64,000 nt of DNA from Mageeibacillus sp. UBA6976 (GCA_002450155.1 DJYO01000022.1:66668-130667); one strand, 5' to 3'; counted from the stretch's first letter, positions 26,401 to 37,062 are shown. Program-made: numbers and translations. Notes: a model not told the origin generated them from the sequence alone.

Positions 26401-27937
26401 TGCACTCTACTACCATCCATCGGATAGTTATGCTCTCCTTGTAGATGGAACTCACCGTATTATCGTAAACGACCTTGTATCTGTCAGTTGCGTTATAGAG
26501 ATCATCTGCAAAATACTCATCTGTCGTCCCGGGAGTAAGGTCCAGTACAATGGCGTCGCAGTCATATTTGGCAACAAATTCATCCATATCGCTTATGTTA
26601 TTTATCATCATCTGATCCGTTATGTAGTCTGTCCCGGAGAAACTCGCCATATAAAGATCTGATCTGTTGTCTATATGAACGGGTATTCCGTAGAATGCAA
26701 GCCAGGTGCCTGTATTGAAGGAGTTGTAGATACGCTTGTATCCGTTTTGATTCACGCAGTCTATAACGCCTTCATCGTATGCGGCGATGGCACTTGCAGC
26801 AGACATTGTATTGGAGGGTATGAAGTTTACTATGTTAAATATCGTGCACGCACCAAAGAACAGGATGCAGAAACCGGATAAGATGTAATAGGAGATGCTG
26901 CTGAAGCTGACCTTATCCTTCCTTATGCGGAGCACATTATCGTTTACCCATATGACCAGGCTCTGCACTTCCTCCATGCAAAGGGCGGGGATAAACATTG
27001 CGGTAAAGTTCATGAAACGGCAGTACTTGCAGGACAGGATAAGGAACATGCAAAACAGTCCCAGCCTGGTAACAGCCCCTTTGTCAAAATCCCTGACCTT
27101 GCCTGAAGTTGCAAAACCTATAAGCACCAACAGTATTATCGCGATCTCCCAGATCTCAAACGTCTTGGGAGCCCATTCCATATTAAGGGCCCATACCCCC
27201 TCACCTTCTGACTGGACAAGGGCATAGGTCCAGACCTTTGCCCCTATGGGATTCAGGAGCGTACATACAAAAGCACCTGCCATTACTGCAAGTCTTATAA
27301 TTGCTCTCTTATACTCCCTATATATGGCTTCGATTACTGCGAATACAATATAGACTACAAACAGCAGCGGCACCATGCCTCCGTGTATCCAGGCAAGGAG
27401 GAATGCTGCGGCCATAAAGAATATCGCCTTAAAGCTCTCCTTCTTATCCGAGAGCATTACATATATGACCAGAAGGAAACACAGCTCTGAGAAAAGATGG
27501 GGCCTTGCATTGTAATTAGGAAAAGAAAGCAGCCTTGCAGCACCTGCGCAGGCTACTATTATCAGGGGGTGGACCCGCCCCGAGTACCTCTTGAATATAA
27601 TTGCTGCTATCCCATAGTTAAATATGGCGCAGACTCCGATTATGCCGGCCAGGCCGAACAGCTTATAGAAAATGGCGACTATAAAATACCAGCCTGTCTC
27701 ATGGGGCCACCAGTTAAGACCCTCATGCCAGCTGTAGATCTCTTTTGGGATCAGGTTACCATTAGCAAGGCTGTCTAAACCTATCCTTATCTGTATCGCT
27801 GTATCGCCCACATAGTTACCTATCATGTCCGTATAGAAGAACGGACAATATATAAGTATGAGGGCGCATATCAGGAAGATCCTCCTTGATCTGAGGAGCT
27901 TATCTTGCTTTAAAGTCAGGGCTTCTTTGCTTTCCAT
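26393..27937 (-). CDS. GT-C-like polytopic membrane protein with C-terminal extracytoplasmic domain
   Basis: 514 residues from the ATG at 27937 (AGGAAG upstream). About ten to twelve membrane helices. The first loop has VGDTAIQIRIG, and HEGLNWWPHETGWY follows before the second helix, like the acidic first loop of STT3/GT-C proteins. The C-terminal domain (about 390-514) has SFNTGTWLAFYG and HIDNRSDLYM, matching the GGYLxW...DGRADLY pattern of uncharacterised GT-C proteins. It probably handles a lipid-linked sugar for surface glycans. Cotranscribed with the DUF6056 gene. Confidence 0.65.
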   Translation of the reverse strand: MESKEALTLKQDKLLRSRRIFLICALILIYCPFFYTDMIGNYVGDTAIQIRIGLDSLANGNLIPKEIYSWHEGLNWWPHETGWYFIVAIFYKLFGLAGIIGVCAIFNYGIAAIIFKRYSGRVHPLIIVACAGAARLLSFPNYNARPHLFSELCFLLVIYVMLSDKKESFKAIFFMAAAFLLAWIHGGMVPLLFVVYIVFAVIEAIYREYKRAIIRLAVMAGAFVCTLLNPIGAKVWTYALVQSEGEGVWALNMEWAPKTFEIWEIAIILLVLIGFATSGKVRDFDKGAVTRLGLFCMFLILSCKYCRFMNFTAMFIPALCMEEVQSLVIWVNDNVLRIRKDKVSFSSISYYILSGFCILFFGACTIFNIVNFIPSNTMSAASAIAAYDEGVIDCVNQNGYKRIYNSFNTGTWLAFYGIPVHIDNRSDLYMASFSGTDYITDQMMINNISDMDEFVAKYDCDAIVLDLTPGTTDEYFADDLYNATDRYKVVYDNTVSSIYKESITIRWMVVECNG

Positions 27938-27969
27938 ATATATCTTCCTGTAGCTGTGTCCGATAACCG

Positions 27970-27997
27970 ATACTAATACTATACAACAACCTGTCAA
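27970..27997 (-). promoter_or_regulatory. promoter of the GT-C-like gene pair
   Basis: On the minus strand TTGACA (27992-27997) and TAGTAT (27970-27975) are 16 bases apart, about 35 bases before the chosen start. Confidence 0.5.
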
Positions 27998-28091
27998 AGA
28001 TAATTTGTCTTTTGTGTGTCTCATATGCTAATTAAACAAAGCAAGATACCGAAGACTTCAATATTTGGAGAAGGTGAACAAGAAAAGCGCA

Positions 28092-28144
28092 TTGACACGT
28101 TAGCTGTTGCTAACTATAATACATATGAACAGTTGTTCATATGT
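28092..28144 (+). promoter_or_regulatory. consensus promoter with two stacked operators for the MacB/FtsX ABC genes
   Basis: TTGACA (28092-28097) and TATAAT (28115-28120) are a perfect pair with 17 bases between. The spacer holds GTTAGC-TGTT-GCTAAC (28099-28114), the putative DtxR-type site. Directly after the -10 is the perfect 24-bp palindrome ACATATGAAC-AGTT-GTTCATATGT (28121-28144), covering the start of transcription. The promoter should be very strong when both sites are free. Confidence 0.75.
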
Positions 28145-28166
28145 ATGATAGAAGAGGTTATGTGTT

Positions 28167-28886
28167 ATGTCAGAGAAAGAATTAAAAGAATTTCTTAATG
28201 TATCCAATGTATACAAGGCCTTCGGCGAAGGTGACGGAAGACAGGAAGTACTTAAGGGAATGGATTTCCAGGTTAAGAAGGGCGAGTTCTGCGTTCTCCT
28301 GGGACCTTCAGGATCAGGTAAGTCTACCCTGCTCAATATAATCGGCGGCATCGACAGTGCAGATGAAGGCTATATTTCCATAGCGGGAGACAAATTAAGG
28401 GATATGGATGAGAAGGCTCTCACAAGATACAGGAGAATGCACCTGGGCTATGTTTTCCAGCTTTATAATCTTATCCCGAACCTGAACGTCAAGGAAAATA
28501 TCGAGGTAGGTGCTTATCTGTCAGACAGCCCTCTTGATATAGATGAGCTCCTTAACACTCTGGGGCTCTGGGACCACAGATACAAGCTCCCCAACCAGCT
28601 CTCCGGCGGTCAGCAGCAGAGAACATCCATCGGCAGAGCCATCGTAAAGAACCCGGACATCCTGCTCTGTGACGAACCTACCGGTGCTCTCGACTACAAT
28701 ACATCCAAGGAGATCTTAAAGCTCATAGAGGATGTCAATCAGAAGTACGGCAATACTGTCATAATGGTTACCCACAATAATGCGATCCAGGATATGGCAG
28801 ACCACATCATCAAGCTCCGTGACGGCGTTGTAAGAAAGAACATCATAAACGACCACAAGATCAGCGCCACAGAGCTTGACTGGTAA
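28167..28886 (+). CDS. MacB-type ABC transporter ATP-binding protein
   Basis: 239 residues. Walker A GPSGSGKST, signature LSGGQQQRTSIGRAI, Walker B LLCDEPTGALD and the switch His in MVTHNNA are all present; the YVFQLYNLIPNLNVKENI Q-loop region is typical of the LolD/MacB/FtsE branch. Partner permease follows after 12 bp. The family powers mechanotransmission to an FtsX-type permease for peptide, lipoprotein or antibiotic export. GAGG lies 9 bases before the ATG. Confidence 0.9.
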   Translation: MSEKELKEFLNVSNVYKAFGEGDGRQEVLKGMDFQVKKGEFCVLLGPSGSGKSTLLNIIGGIDSADEGYISIAGDKLRDMDEKALTRYRRMHLGYVFQLYNLIPNLNVKENIEVGAYLSDSPLDIDELLNTLGLWDHRYKLPNQLSGGQQQRTSIGRAIVKNPDILLCDEPTGALDYNTSKEILKLIEDVNQKYGNTVIMVTHNNAIQDMADHIIKLRDGVVRKNIINDHKISATELDW

Positions 28887-28898
28887 GGGGGCTTTTGT

Positions 28899-31502
28899 AT
28901 GAGAAACCCCATAAACAAAAGGATATTCAGAGATATCGCCAAGGAGTGGAAAAAATTTCTGGTGTTGTTCCTGCTCATGTCATTTATGATCGGAATAGCA
29001 TCGGGAATGTTCGTAGCCAACGGAAGCCTTCTGGCGGCATTTAACGGTTGCTACGACAAGTACAAGACAGAGGACGGCCATTTCGATCTTAAGGATAAAG
29101 CAACAGAAGACCTGCTTGCCTCTTTGCCGGATAGTATTGATGTATACGAGCAGTTCTATAAGGAGGTGCCCGAGAGATCCAGTGGCAATACCAATTCGAT
29201 GGTAAGAGTCTTCAAGATAAGACATACCCTTAACATTGCCTGCGAGAATGAAGGAAGGCTCCCTGAGACAGACACGGAGATCGCCATAGACCGCATGCAT
29301 GCAAACAACTGCAATATCAGTATCGGAGATAAGATAACGGTTGCAGGCGAAGATTTTACGGTAGTAGGCCTTATCGCGCTCCCGGATTACAGCACTCTGT
29401 TTAAGAAGAATTCAGACATCATGTTTAATGCCATAGACTTCGATGTAGCTATCCTTACAGACAGCGCATGGGACGATCTTAACGGCAGCATCAAATACCA
29501 GTATGCATACAGATACGACAAAACCCCGGAATCTGACGCAGAACAGAAGGAATTAGGAGACGAGCTGGTAGAAAGACTGGCTGTCCTTGCTGCAACAGGC
29601 GGAATGACAGACGATAAGGATGAAGCACAGACTCTGTCAGATAATGTGGATATGTGGACCGGTTATCTTGAAGATATCGAAGCTCAGTCAAAGGATCTTG
29701 AAGAAAGGGGCGCAGAGCTTGAAGCAAGAAGCGCAGCCTTGGAAGAAAACTACGCATTAGTCTTATCAGGAGACCCTGAATGGACCAGTGAAGCAGCAAG
29801 CATCGCAGAGGATGCCCAGGCCCTGCAGGATGATGCGGACAAGCTCGCATCAGAGCAGAGCAGGATCGATGAGACCATAGATAACCTTGAAGCATTGGAA
29901 GAGTACGAAGATGACATGAACGAGCTCACTGACTTTGTCCCTGCGTATGCTAATCAGGCGATCAGGTTTGCTCCTGATGACTTTGGTTCAGACATTGCGA
30001 TGATGGGTATTCTGGTCTATGTCTTTATCGCTGTTCTCGCATTTATCTTCGGAATAACGACATCCAATACGATAACAAACGAAGCTGCCGTTATAGGCAC
30101 ACTCCGCGCCACAGGATACACCAGGGGCGAGCTGATAAGACACTACATGATGATGTCCGTTATGGTTACCCTCCTTGCAGCCGTAACCGGAAACATATTA
30201 GGCTATACAGTCTTCAAGGATACGGTGGTAGGTATGTACTACAATTCCTACAGCCTTGTAACCTATGAGACTCAGTGGAATGCCAGGGCGTTTATCCTGA
30301 CTACGCTTATTCCCCTCGTACTTGTGCTGACGATAAACTTTGTGATCATCGTAAGAAAGATGCGCCTGTCCCCTCTTAAGTTCCTTCGCAAGGACTTATC
30401 CACATCAAAGCGCAAGAAGGCCATGCGTCTGCCTAGATTCAGCTTCCTTAACCGTTTCCGCTTAAGGATCCTGCTGAATAACATAGGAAGCTACATTGTC
30501 CTGTTCTTCGGTATCGCCTTTGTAATGCTCCTTCTTGCATTCTCAATAGGCTTCCCTGAGACTCTGGACCACTACAAGGCCACCATGACAGATGAGATCT
30601 TCTCTGATTATCAGTACATCCTTAAAGATTACGAGGATGAGGATGGCAATGTGATAACAACTGATACCTCAGGCGCCGAGAGATTCTCCATGGCAACCCT
30701 GGAGACCACCGATGGCGCGAGGATAGGAGAGAATATCTCCATATACGGTATCGAAGAAGACAGCAGATATATAACAGCTGATATCCCTGATGACGGAGTG
30801 CTTATCTCAAGCGCCTATGCCAAGAAGTTCCTCTTAAGCGAAGGTGACACCGTAACCCTTAAGGAGAAATATACGGATAAGACATACGATTTTACCGTAA
30901 GAGGCATATACGACTACTTAGGCGGCCTTTGCATCTTTATGGACAATAACAGTTTCAACGAGATGATGGAGCTTGATAAAGACAGCTTCTCCGGATTCAT
31001 GTCAGATAAGGAGATAACAGACATCGATCCTGATCTCATTTATACCGTCATTACCAAAGAAGACATTATGGCCCTGGCAACCCAGCTTGATCACTCAATG
31101 GGAAGCTACATGGACTATGTATCTGTAGCCTGCCTCTTCATCGGCATCCTGGTAATATACCTCTTAACCAAGATAATCGTTGAGAAGAACGCAGCTTCGA
31201 TCTCCATGGTCAAGGTCTTAGGTTACGAGAATAAGGAGATAAACAGCTTGTATATCAATATCACAACAGTAGTGGTAATAGTGTCGGCGCTCCTGTCCAT
31301 GTTCCTTGCTGTATCAGGTCTGTCAATAGTTCTCAGGGCAGCGCTCTCTTCGATGTCAGGATGGCTCGATATATACTTAAGTCCTCTGGGACTGCTCAAG
31401 ATGATAGGCATACTCCTTGCATCCTATCTGATAGTATCCTTCTTTGACGTTATGCGTATCAAGAAGATCCCGCTGACTGACGCGCTCAAAAACGTGGAAT
31501 AA
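28899..31502 (+). CDS. FtsX/MacB-type ABC transporter permease
   Basis: 867 residues with the two-half FtsX layout: one N-terminal membrane helix, an extracytoplasmic MacB-like domain, a three-helix FtsX block (about 365-490), a second helix with periplasmic-like domain, and a final three-helix block (about 740-860). The first extracellular domain carries a long coiled-coil insertion (about 240-340), rich in Glu and Ala, ELEARSAALEENYALVL being one segment. This is the size and form of the YknZ/BceB-like families acting on antimicrobial peptides or lipoproteins. It ends before a strong terminator. The stacked operators upstream suggest inducible or iron-linked expression. Confidence 0.85.
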   Translation: MRNPINKRIFRDIAKEWKKFLVLFLLMSFMIGIASGMFVANGSLLAAFNGCYDKYKTEDGHFDLKDKATEDLLASLPDSIDVYEQFYKEVPERSSGNTNSMVRVFKIRHTLNIACENEGRLPETDTEIAIDRMHANNCNISIGDKITVAGEDFTVVGLIALPDYSTLFKKNSDIMFNAIDFDVAILTDSAWDDLNGSIKYQYAYRYDKTPESDAEQKELGDELVERLAVLAATGGMTDDKDEAQTLSDNVDMWTGYLEDIEAQSKDLEERGAELEARSAALEENYALVLSGDPEWTSEAASIAEDAQALQDDADKLASEQSRIDETIDNLEALEEYEDDMNELTDFVPAYANQAIRFAPDDFGSDIAMMGILVYVFIAVLAFIFGITTSNTITNEAAVIGTLRATGYTRGELIRHYMMMSVMVTLLAAVTGNILGYTVFKDTVVGMYYNSYSLVTYETQWNARAFILTTLIPLVLVLTINFVIIVRKMRLSPLKFLRKDLSTSKRKKAMRLPRFSFLNRFRLRILLNNIGSYIVLFFGIAFVMLLLAFSIGFPETLDHYKATMTDEIFSDYQYILKDYEDEDGNVITTDTSGAERFSMATLETTDGARIGENISIYGIEEDSRYITADIPDDGVLISSAYAKKFLLSEGDTVTLKEKYTDKTYDFTVRGIYDYLGGLCIFMDNNSFNEMMELDKDSFSGFMSDKEITDIDPDLIYTVITKEDIMALATQLDHSMGSYMDYVSVACLFIGILVIYLLTKIIVEKNAASISMVKVLGYENKEINSLYINITTVVVIVSALLSMFLAVSGLSIVLRAALSSMSGWLDIYLSPLGLLKMIGILLASYLIVSFFDVMRIKKIPLTDALKNVE

Positions 31503-31524
31503 CAGCTCGTTTCAACCGACTTAC

Positions 31525-31568
31525 AAGGTGGATTATGACAAAGGAATTTGTTATAATCCACTTTATAT
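31525..31568 (+). terminator. terminator hairpin after the ABC permease, also carrying a promoter
   Basis: A 15-bp stem (arms GTGGATTATGACAAA and TTTGTTATAATCCAC) with GGAA loop is followed by TTTATAT. The 3' arm contains TGTTATAAT (31549-31557), an extended -10 for the HD-GYP gene that starts only 11 bases later. Confidence 0.75.
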
Positions 31569-33656
31569 ATGGACAAACGTAAGAACAACCTGAGATATCT
31601 GATTTTGGTGGCAGTCTGTCTCGCCATAAATGTTGTATGCAGCAAGGTAGCAACATCGCTCTCTCTGCCTCTGTATCTCGATAACATAGGAACGATACTT
31701 GCAGCTGTTATGGGTGGCTATATGCCTGCGATCGTAGTCGGCTTCTTTACCAATTTTATCGGCGGACTTAGCGATTACACCACAACCTATTACAGCATCA
31801 TTAGCGTTCTCATCGCCGTAGCTGCTGCATTCTTCGCAAACAAGGGCTTCTTTGACAAGAAGAAACCTTGGAAGCTTATACTGCCCATCCTGGTATTTGT
31901 CCTGATCGGCGGCGGCGGCGGTTCCATTCTTACCTGGAGCATATACGGCAATACTATAGGCGAAGAGATATCCGCATCTCTTGCCAACAGGTTCTACGAG
32001 AATTACATAAGTAATCCCTTCCTTGCCCAGCTTTTTGCAGATCTTGTGATCGATCTGCCGGACAAGGTGATAGTAACCGTCGTATCTTATCTGATACTGC
32101 TGCCCATACCTGTTAAGCACTACCCTAAGTCTCACAGCAAGATATACGACAAAAGGCATATAAAGCGGTTCTCACTCGGAACCAAGCTTATTCTTATCGT
32201 GAGTATTGCCGTAATCGCTGTTGCGACAACAGTAGCCTTTGTATGCTACAGACAGTTCCAGGAATATATGGTTCAGGACCGCAGTTCCTACAGCGCCAGC
32301 ATAGCGGAATATGCGGCATCCAAAATAGATCCGGAGATGGTAGATACCTATATAAGCGAGGGCGAATCTGCACCGGGATACAAGGAGACTGAGGACATAC
32401 TTAAGACCATTTATGAGTCGGCAGATCAGGTCGAGTATCTGTATGTTTATAAGATAGACGAAGAAGGCTGCCATGTTGTTTTCGACATGGATACGCCGGA
32501 ACTCGAGGGTGGTGCTCCGGGGGATCTGATCCCCTTCGATGAGAGCTTTACTGAGTATGTCCCCTCCCTGATCGCAGGCGAGAGAATAGACCCTATAGTT
32601 ACAAACGACACCTACGGCTGGCTCCTTACCACCTATGTCCCTGTATATGACGATGCCGGCAATTGCGTATGCTATGCCGCGGCAGATATATCGATGCCTG
32701 ACCTGGCGCAGGCCGAGAAGGAATTTGCAGCCAAGATCGTAGCCATGCTCCTGGGCTTCTTTACCCTCATACTTGCCCTGGGTGTTACCCTCGCAAATGT
32801 CTACATCATAAATCCCGTTAACTCTCTTGCTGCGGCAACAGAAAAGGTTGACTACAATAACGACGATGCCAGGAGCGAGACCGTGGAGCGTCTCAAGGGC
32901 CTTGTCATCGATTCAGGTGACGAGATCGAGCATCTCTATCACGCCCTTACCAAGACAACACAGGATACTGTTGATTACATCACCGAGACCCAGAGACAAA
33001 GTGAAGCATTAGAGACACTGCAGCGGGCCATGATCAATGTAATGGCAGACCTTGTTGAGAGCCGCGATCCTTCTACAGGAACCCATATCAAGAATACTGC
33101 AGACTATGTCCAGATAATCGTTGAGCAGCTCAAGGAAGAAGGCATATACGCAGACCAGCTCACAAATGAGTACATGGTGGATGTAGTCGCATCTGCACCT
33201 CTGCACGACGTGGGCAAGATCATGGTGCCCGATGCCATCCTCAACAAACCCGGCAAGCTTACTGACGAGGAATTTGAGCTCATGAAGACTCATACCACAG
33301 AAGGTGCCAAGGTTATAGACGACGTCATCCACAAGGTCGGCAATATCAAGAGCGGTTATCTTAATGAGGCAAAGAACATGGCTCATTACCACCATGAGAA
33401 ATGGAACGGCAAGGGCTATCCTGAAGGGCTTGCAGGAGAAGATATCCCCCTGTCTGCCAGGATCATGGCAGTTGCCGATGTATTTGACGCACTGGTATCA
33501 AGACGTTGCTATAAGCCGCCCTTTACATTCGAAGATGCCATGGGCATCATCCAGAAGGATGCAGGCACCCACTTTGACCCTAATGTCGTCAAGGCATTTG
33601 TCGATGCCCAGGTCCGCGTAAGAGCTGTTACGGCTGAGACTCACAAAGAACAGTAA
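31569..33656 (+). CDS. HD-GYP phosphodiesterase-type protein with ECF-S-like N-terminal membrane domain
   Basis: 695 residues. Domain order: a six-helix N-terminal membrane block (about 10-185) whose YLDNIGTILAAVMGGYMPAI resembles the S component of ECF vitamin transporters; another membrane helix and an extracytoplasmic Cache-like sensor (about 215-385); a helix and HAMP-like linker; and an HD-GYP domain with His546-Asp547, HYHHE (606-610) and GKGYP (614-618). HD-GYP enzymes hydrolyse cyclic di-GMP. The catalytic residues look complete. No SD precedes the ATG, and an in-frame TAA at 31554 rules out an earlier start, so the mRNA is probably leaderless. No neighbour suggests the ligand. Confidence 0.82.
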   Translation: MDKRKNNLRYLILVAVCLAINVVCSKVATSLSLPLYLDNIGTILAAVMGGYMPAIVVGFFTNFIGGLSDYTTTYYSIISVLIAVAAAFFANKGFFDKKKPWKLILPILVFVLIGGGGGSILTWSIYGNTIGEEISASLANRFYENYISNPFLAQLFADLVIDLPDKVIVTVVSYLILLPIPVKHYPKSHSKIYDKRHIKRFSLGTKLILIVSIAVIAVATTVAFVCYRQFQEYMVQDRSSYSASIAEYAASKIDPEMVDTYISEGESAPGYKETEDILKTIYESADQVEYLYVYKIDEEGCHVVFDMDTPELEGGAPGDLIPFDESFTEYVPSLIAGERIDPIVTNDTYGWLLTTYVPVYDDAGNCVCYAAADISMPDLAQAEKEFAAKIVAMLLGFFTLILALGVTLANVYIINPVNSLAAATEKVDYNNDDARSETVERLKGLVIDSGDEIEHLYHALTKTTQDTVDYITETQRQSEALETLQRAMINVMADLVESRDPSTGTHIKNTADYVQIIVEQLKEEGIYADQLTNEYMVDVVASAPLHDVGKIMVPDAILNKPGKLTDEEFELMKTHTTEGAKVIDDVIHKVGNIKSGYLNEAKNMAHYHHEKWNGKGYPEGLAGEDIPLSARIMAVADVFDALVSRRCYKPPFTFEDAMGIIQKDAGTHFDPNVVKAFVDAQVRVRAVTAETHKEQ

Positions 33657-33664
33657 TATAGTTA

Positions 33665-33692
33665 GGAGCTGCCTTATATAAAAGACAGCTCC
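33665..33692. repeat. hairpin between HD-GYP and phosphoglycerate mutase genes
   Basis: GGAGCTG and CAGCTCC arms, 14-base loop. No proper T-tract on either side; it may end transcription weakly for both convergent genes. Confidence 0.4.
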
Positions 33693-33728
33693 ATGGTACT
33701 TAGAGATCCAAAAGGAAAGAAACTTGGC

Positions 33729-34475
33729 TTATTTAGCTTTGCCCTGGTTTGCAACGGCTTCCATCTTAGCCTTCAGGGCTTCCTGGTCACCGAGGTAGTA
33801 GTGCCCGGTCACATTAAACTCATCATCAAACTCATATACAAGAGGAGATGCCGTAGGAATGTTTACCCCGGTTATCTCATCAGCTGACATATTGTCAAAG
33901 TATTTAACAAGAGCTCTTAATGAATTACCGTGTGCTGCGATGATAACACGCTTGCCCTCTTTCATCTGAGGCTTTATCACCGCTTCGAAGTAAGGGACCA
34001 CTCTTTCGATCGTGGTCTCAAGGCTCTCATTCTTGGGCAGAAGATCTTTTGGAACATCTCTGTACATTGCCTGCTTTGTTGCACTCCTGTCATCAGAATC
34101 GTCTAATTCAGGCGGCTTTACATCGAAGGATCTCCTCCAGATCTTGACCTGGTCTTCGCCATACTTCTCTGCTGTCTCTGATTTGTTAAGTCCCTGAAGC
34201 GCACCGTAGTGGCGTTCGTTGAGCTTCCAGGATTTAACTACAGGGAGCCATGCTCTGTCCATCTCATCTAAAGCAATATTAAGAGTGTGTATAGCTCTCT
34301 TAAGATAAGAGGTGTAGCAGATATCGAAGTCATATCCTTCTTCCTTCAATATCCTGCCTGCATTCCTGGCTTCTTCCCTGCCCTTGTCACTTAAGTCCAC
34401 ATCCATCCAGCCTGTGAATAAGTTGAGCTTATTCCATTCGCTTTCACCGTGTCTTACAAGAACCAGCTTCATCAT
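33729..34475 (-). CDS. gpmA: 2,3-bisphosphoglycerate-dependent phosphoglycerate mutase
   Basis: 248 residues from the ATG at 34475 (GAGG 9 bases upstream; the next codon at 34472 is also ATG). Converts 3- to 2-phosphoglycerate in glycolysis. [20 protein letters not shown] at 4-23 contains the phospho-accepting His9; [24 protein letters not shown] segment and AAHGNSLRA carry the other active-site residues. This type needs no metal, unlike the Mn-dependent GpmI. It is the last gene of a DUF3793-flavodoxin-gpmA operon and faces enolase, the next enzyme of glycolysis. Confidence 0.92.
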   Translation of the reverse strand: MMKLVLVRHGESEWNKLNLFTGWMDVDLSDKGREEARNAGRILKEEGYDFDICYTSYLKRAIHTLNIALDEMDRAWLPVVKSWKLNERHYGALQGLNKSETAEKYGEDQVKIWRRSFDVKPPELDDSDDRSATKQAMYRDVPKDLLPKNESLETTIERVVPYFEAVIKPQMKEGKRVIIAAHGNSLRALVKYFDNMSADEITGVNIPTASPLVYEFDDEFNVTGHYYLGDQEALKAKMEAVANQGKAK

Positions 34476-34485
34476 GATCTCTACC

Positions 34486-34908
34486 TCACACCAATGCAGC
34501 GCCGAGGGCCTTGCAGCTGTTAACTGCATCGTCGTCAGGTGCATCGTTTGCCATAACTGACTCACAAGCAAGAACTGCACCTGCAGCTCTGCATCTGTCT
34601 TCCCAGTCTCTCATCCACTGGCCGTCACCCCAGCCGTAGGAGCCGAAGAGAGCTATCTTCTTGCCGCTTAATGAACCCTCGATGCCTGTGAACATAGGAT
34701 CAAACTCAGACTCCTCGAGAACTTCAGCGCCCATTGCAGGACAGCCGAATGCGATAGCATCAAAATCTGAAACCTTGGATGAATCGAACTTATCAGGTGT
34801 GAGTATTTCTGCCTCACTTCCTGCACCCTTGATGCCTTCTGCAACCGCATTAGCCATAGCCTCTGTGTTGCCTGTGCCGCTCCAATATACAACTGCTACT
34901 TTGCTCAT
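34486..34908 (-). CDS. short-chain flavodoxin
   Basis: 140 residues. [14 protein letters not shown] (9-22) is the FMN phosphate loop; [13 protein letters not shown] and [13 protein letters not shown] flank the flavin ring. Flavodoxins carry low-potential electrons and replace ferredoxin when iron is short. Its position in an operon with a DtxR-like operator fits iron-controlled expression. The gene lies 10 bp before gpmA and 37 bp after DUF3793. Confidence 0.92.
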   Translation of the reverse strand: MSKVAVVYWSGTGNTEAMANAVAEGIKGAGSEAEILTPDKFDSSKVSDFDAIAFGCPAMGAEVLEESEFDPMFTGIEGSLSGKKIALFGSYGWGDGQWMRDWEDRCRAAGAVLACESVMANDAPDDDAVNSCKALGAALV

Positions 34909-34945
34909 TATAAAAACCTCACGTTTCCTTATATATTTACAGTGC

Positions 34946-35491
34946 TCAAACTACTAACTGTTCAAGCGAACTGCCCTCTTTAAGCATGCGCCCGTATTCC
35001 TCTGTACATTTCCTGTATCTGCTGAATACTCTCCTGGCGCCATCCACATTCGAATAGACCTTCCAGTAACCTATCTCATAGAAACCCTCGTTGGGGCTCC
35101 TCATGAAGCCTTCGACATCAAGGGGCGGATAACCTAGAAACAGTCCTATCTCATGAGGAAAATCAGAAGATGTCTTAAGTCTTCTTGCAAGATCTGCTAC
35201 GCATCTGTCAGGATCAGATACCCGGTATCCCAGGCGTCTTAGAATACTCATGGCAACAGGGTCTTTGAGATCCCCTTCAAGCATATGAGGACGGTAGATA
35301 TAAATAAGCGCCATCTCCTCTGATACCTTGAGAGGAATTATCCTAATGCCCTTCCTTACCATTGTCTTGTTATAGAAGACTATATCCTTCATGAAATCCT
35401 TGTCCCGGCGTATGCGCACATTAAAAAGACTCCCGGTCTTGATCCCTGCAAGGGTCGGTGCGCAAAACCTCACTAATTGATCTTCAGACAA
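34946..35491 (-). CDS. DUF3793 family protein
   Basis: 181 residues, no signal peptide. The pattern APTLAGIKTGSLFNV at the N-terminus, IYIYRPHML, HEIGLFLGYPP at about 122-132 and GYWKVYSNVDGAR (about 148-160) is DUF3793, a clostridial family often found with flavodoxin or iron-transport genes. Function unknown. The start is TTG at 35491 with GGAG 8 bases upstream; the only nearby ATG meets a stop at once. First gene of the operon with flavodoxin and gpmA, under a promoter that overlaps a GTTAGC-N4-GCTAAC site. Confidence 0.8.
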   Translation of the reverse strand: MSEDQLVRFCAPTLAGIKTGSLFNVRIRRDKDFMKDIVFYNKTMVRKGIRIIPLKVSEEMALIYIYRPHMLEGDLKDPVAMSILRRLGYRVSDPDRCVADLARRLKTSSDFPHEIGLFLGYPPLDVEGFMRSPNEGFYEIGYWKVYSNVDGARRVFSRYRKCTEEYGRMLKEGSSLEQLVV

Positions 35492-35508
35492 GACGCATTC
35501 TCCTTTCG

Positions 35509-35551
35509 GTTAGCCTCTGCTAACTCTATCATTTGAAAACACGGTTGTCAA
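35509..35551 (-). promoter_or_regulatory. promoter and DtxR-like operator of the DUF3793-flavodoxin-gpmA operon
   Basis: On the minus strand TTGACA (35546-35551) and TAGAGT (35523-35528) are 17 bases apart. GTTAGC-CTCT-GCTAAC (35509-35524, plus-strand reading) overlaps the -10 and the transcription start. Confidence 0.7.
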
Positions 35552-35588
35552 TCGGCAAATACGCCCTGTATATGCCCTAAAATGTTGA

Positions 35589-35641
35589 TTGACATGTCTG
35601 CATTTACTGTGGTATATTTTCAAAGGTTAGCCAAAGCTAAC
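35589..35641 (+). promoter_or_regulatory. promoter and DtxR-like operator of the enolase gene
   Basis: TTGACA (35589-35594) and TATATT (35613-35618) are 18 bases apart. GTTAGC-CAAA-GCTAAC (35626-35641), in the context AGGTTAGCC, begins 8 bases after the -10, so it covers the transcription start. Confidence 0.7.
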
Positions 35642-35730
35642 TTGTTGAATAAATCATATGTCCTCCCTGGATCTATTCGTTAAAATGTAGGTCCAGGCGG
35701 ACTACATGATGAATCGAAAGGAAAGAATAG

Positions 35731-37035
<1,305 letters not shown>

Positions 37036-37062
37036 CATACATTCTTTCCTGAAATACAGATG

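Noticed and set aside
31563..32159. Minus-strand 198-codon frame
   Set aside because: Shadow of the HD-GYP gene's membrane domain on the other strand, with no SD or family pattern.
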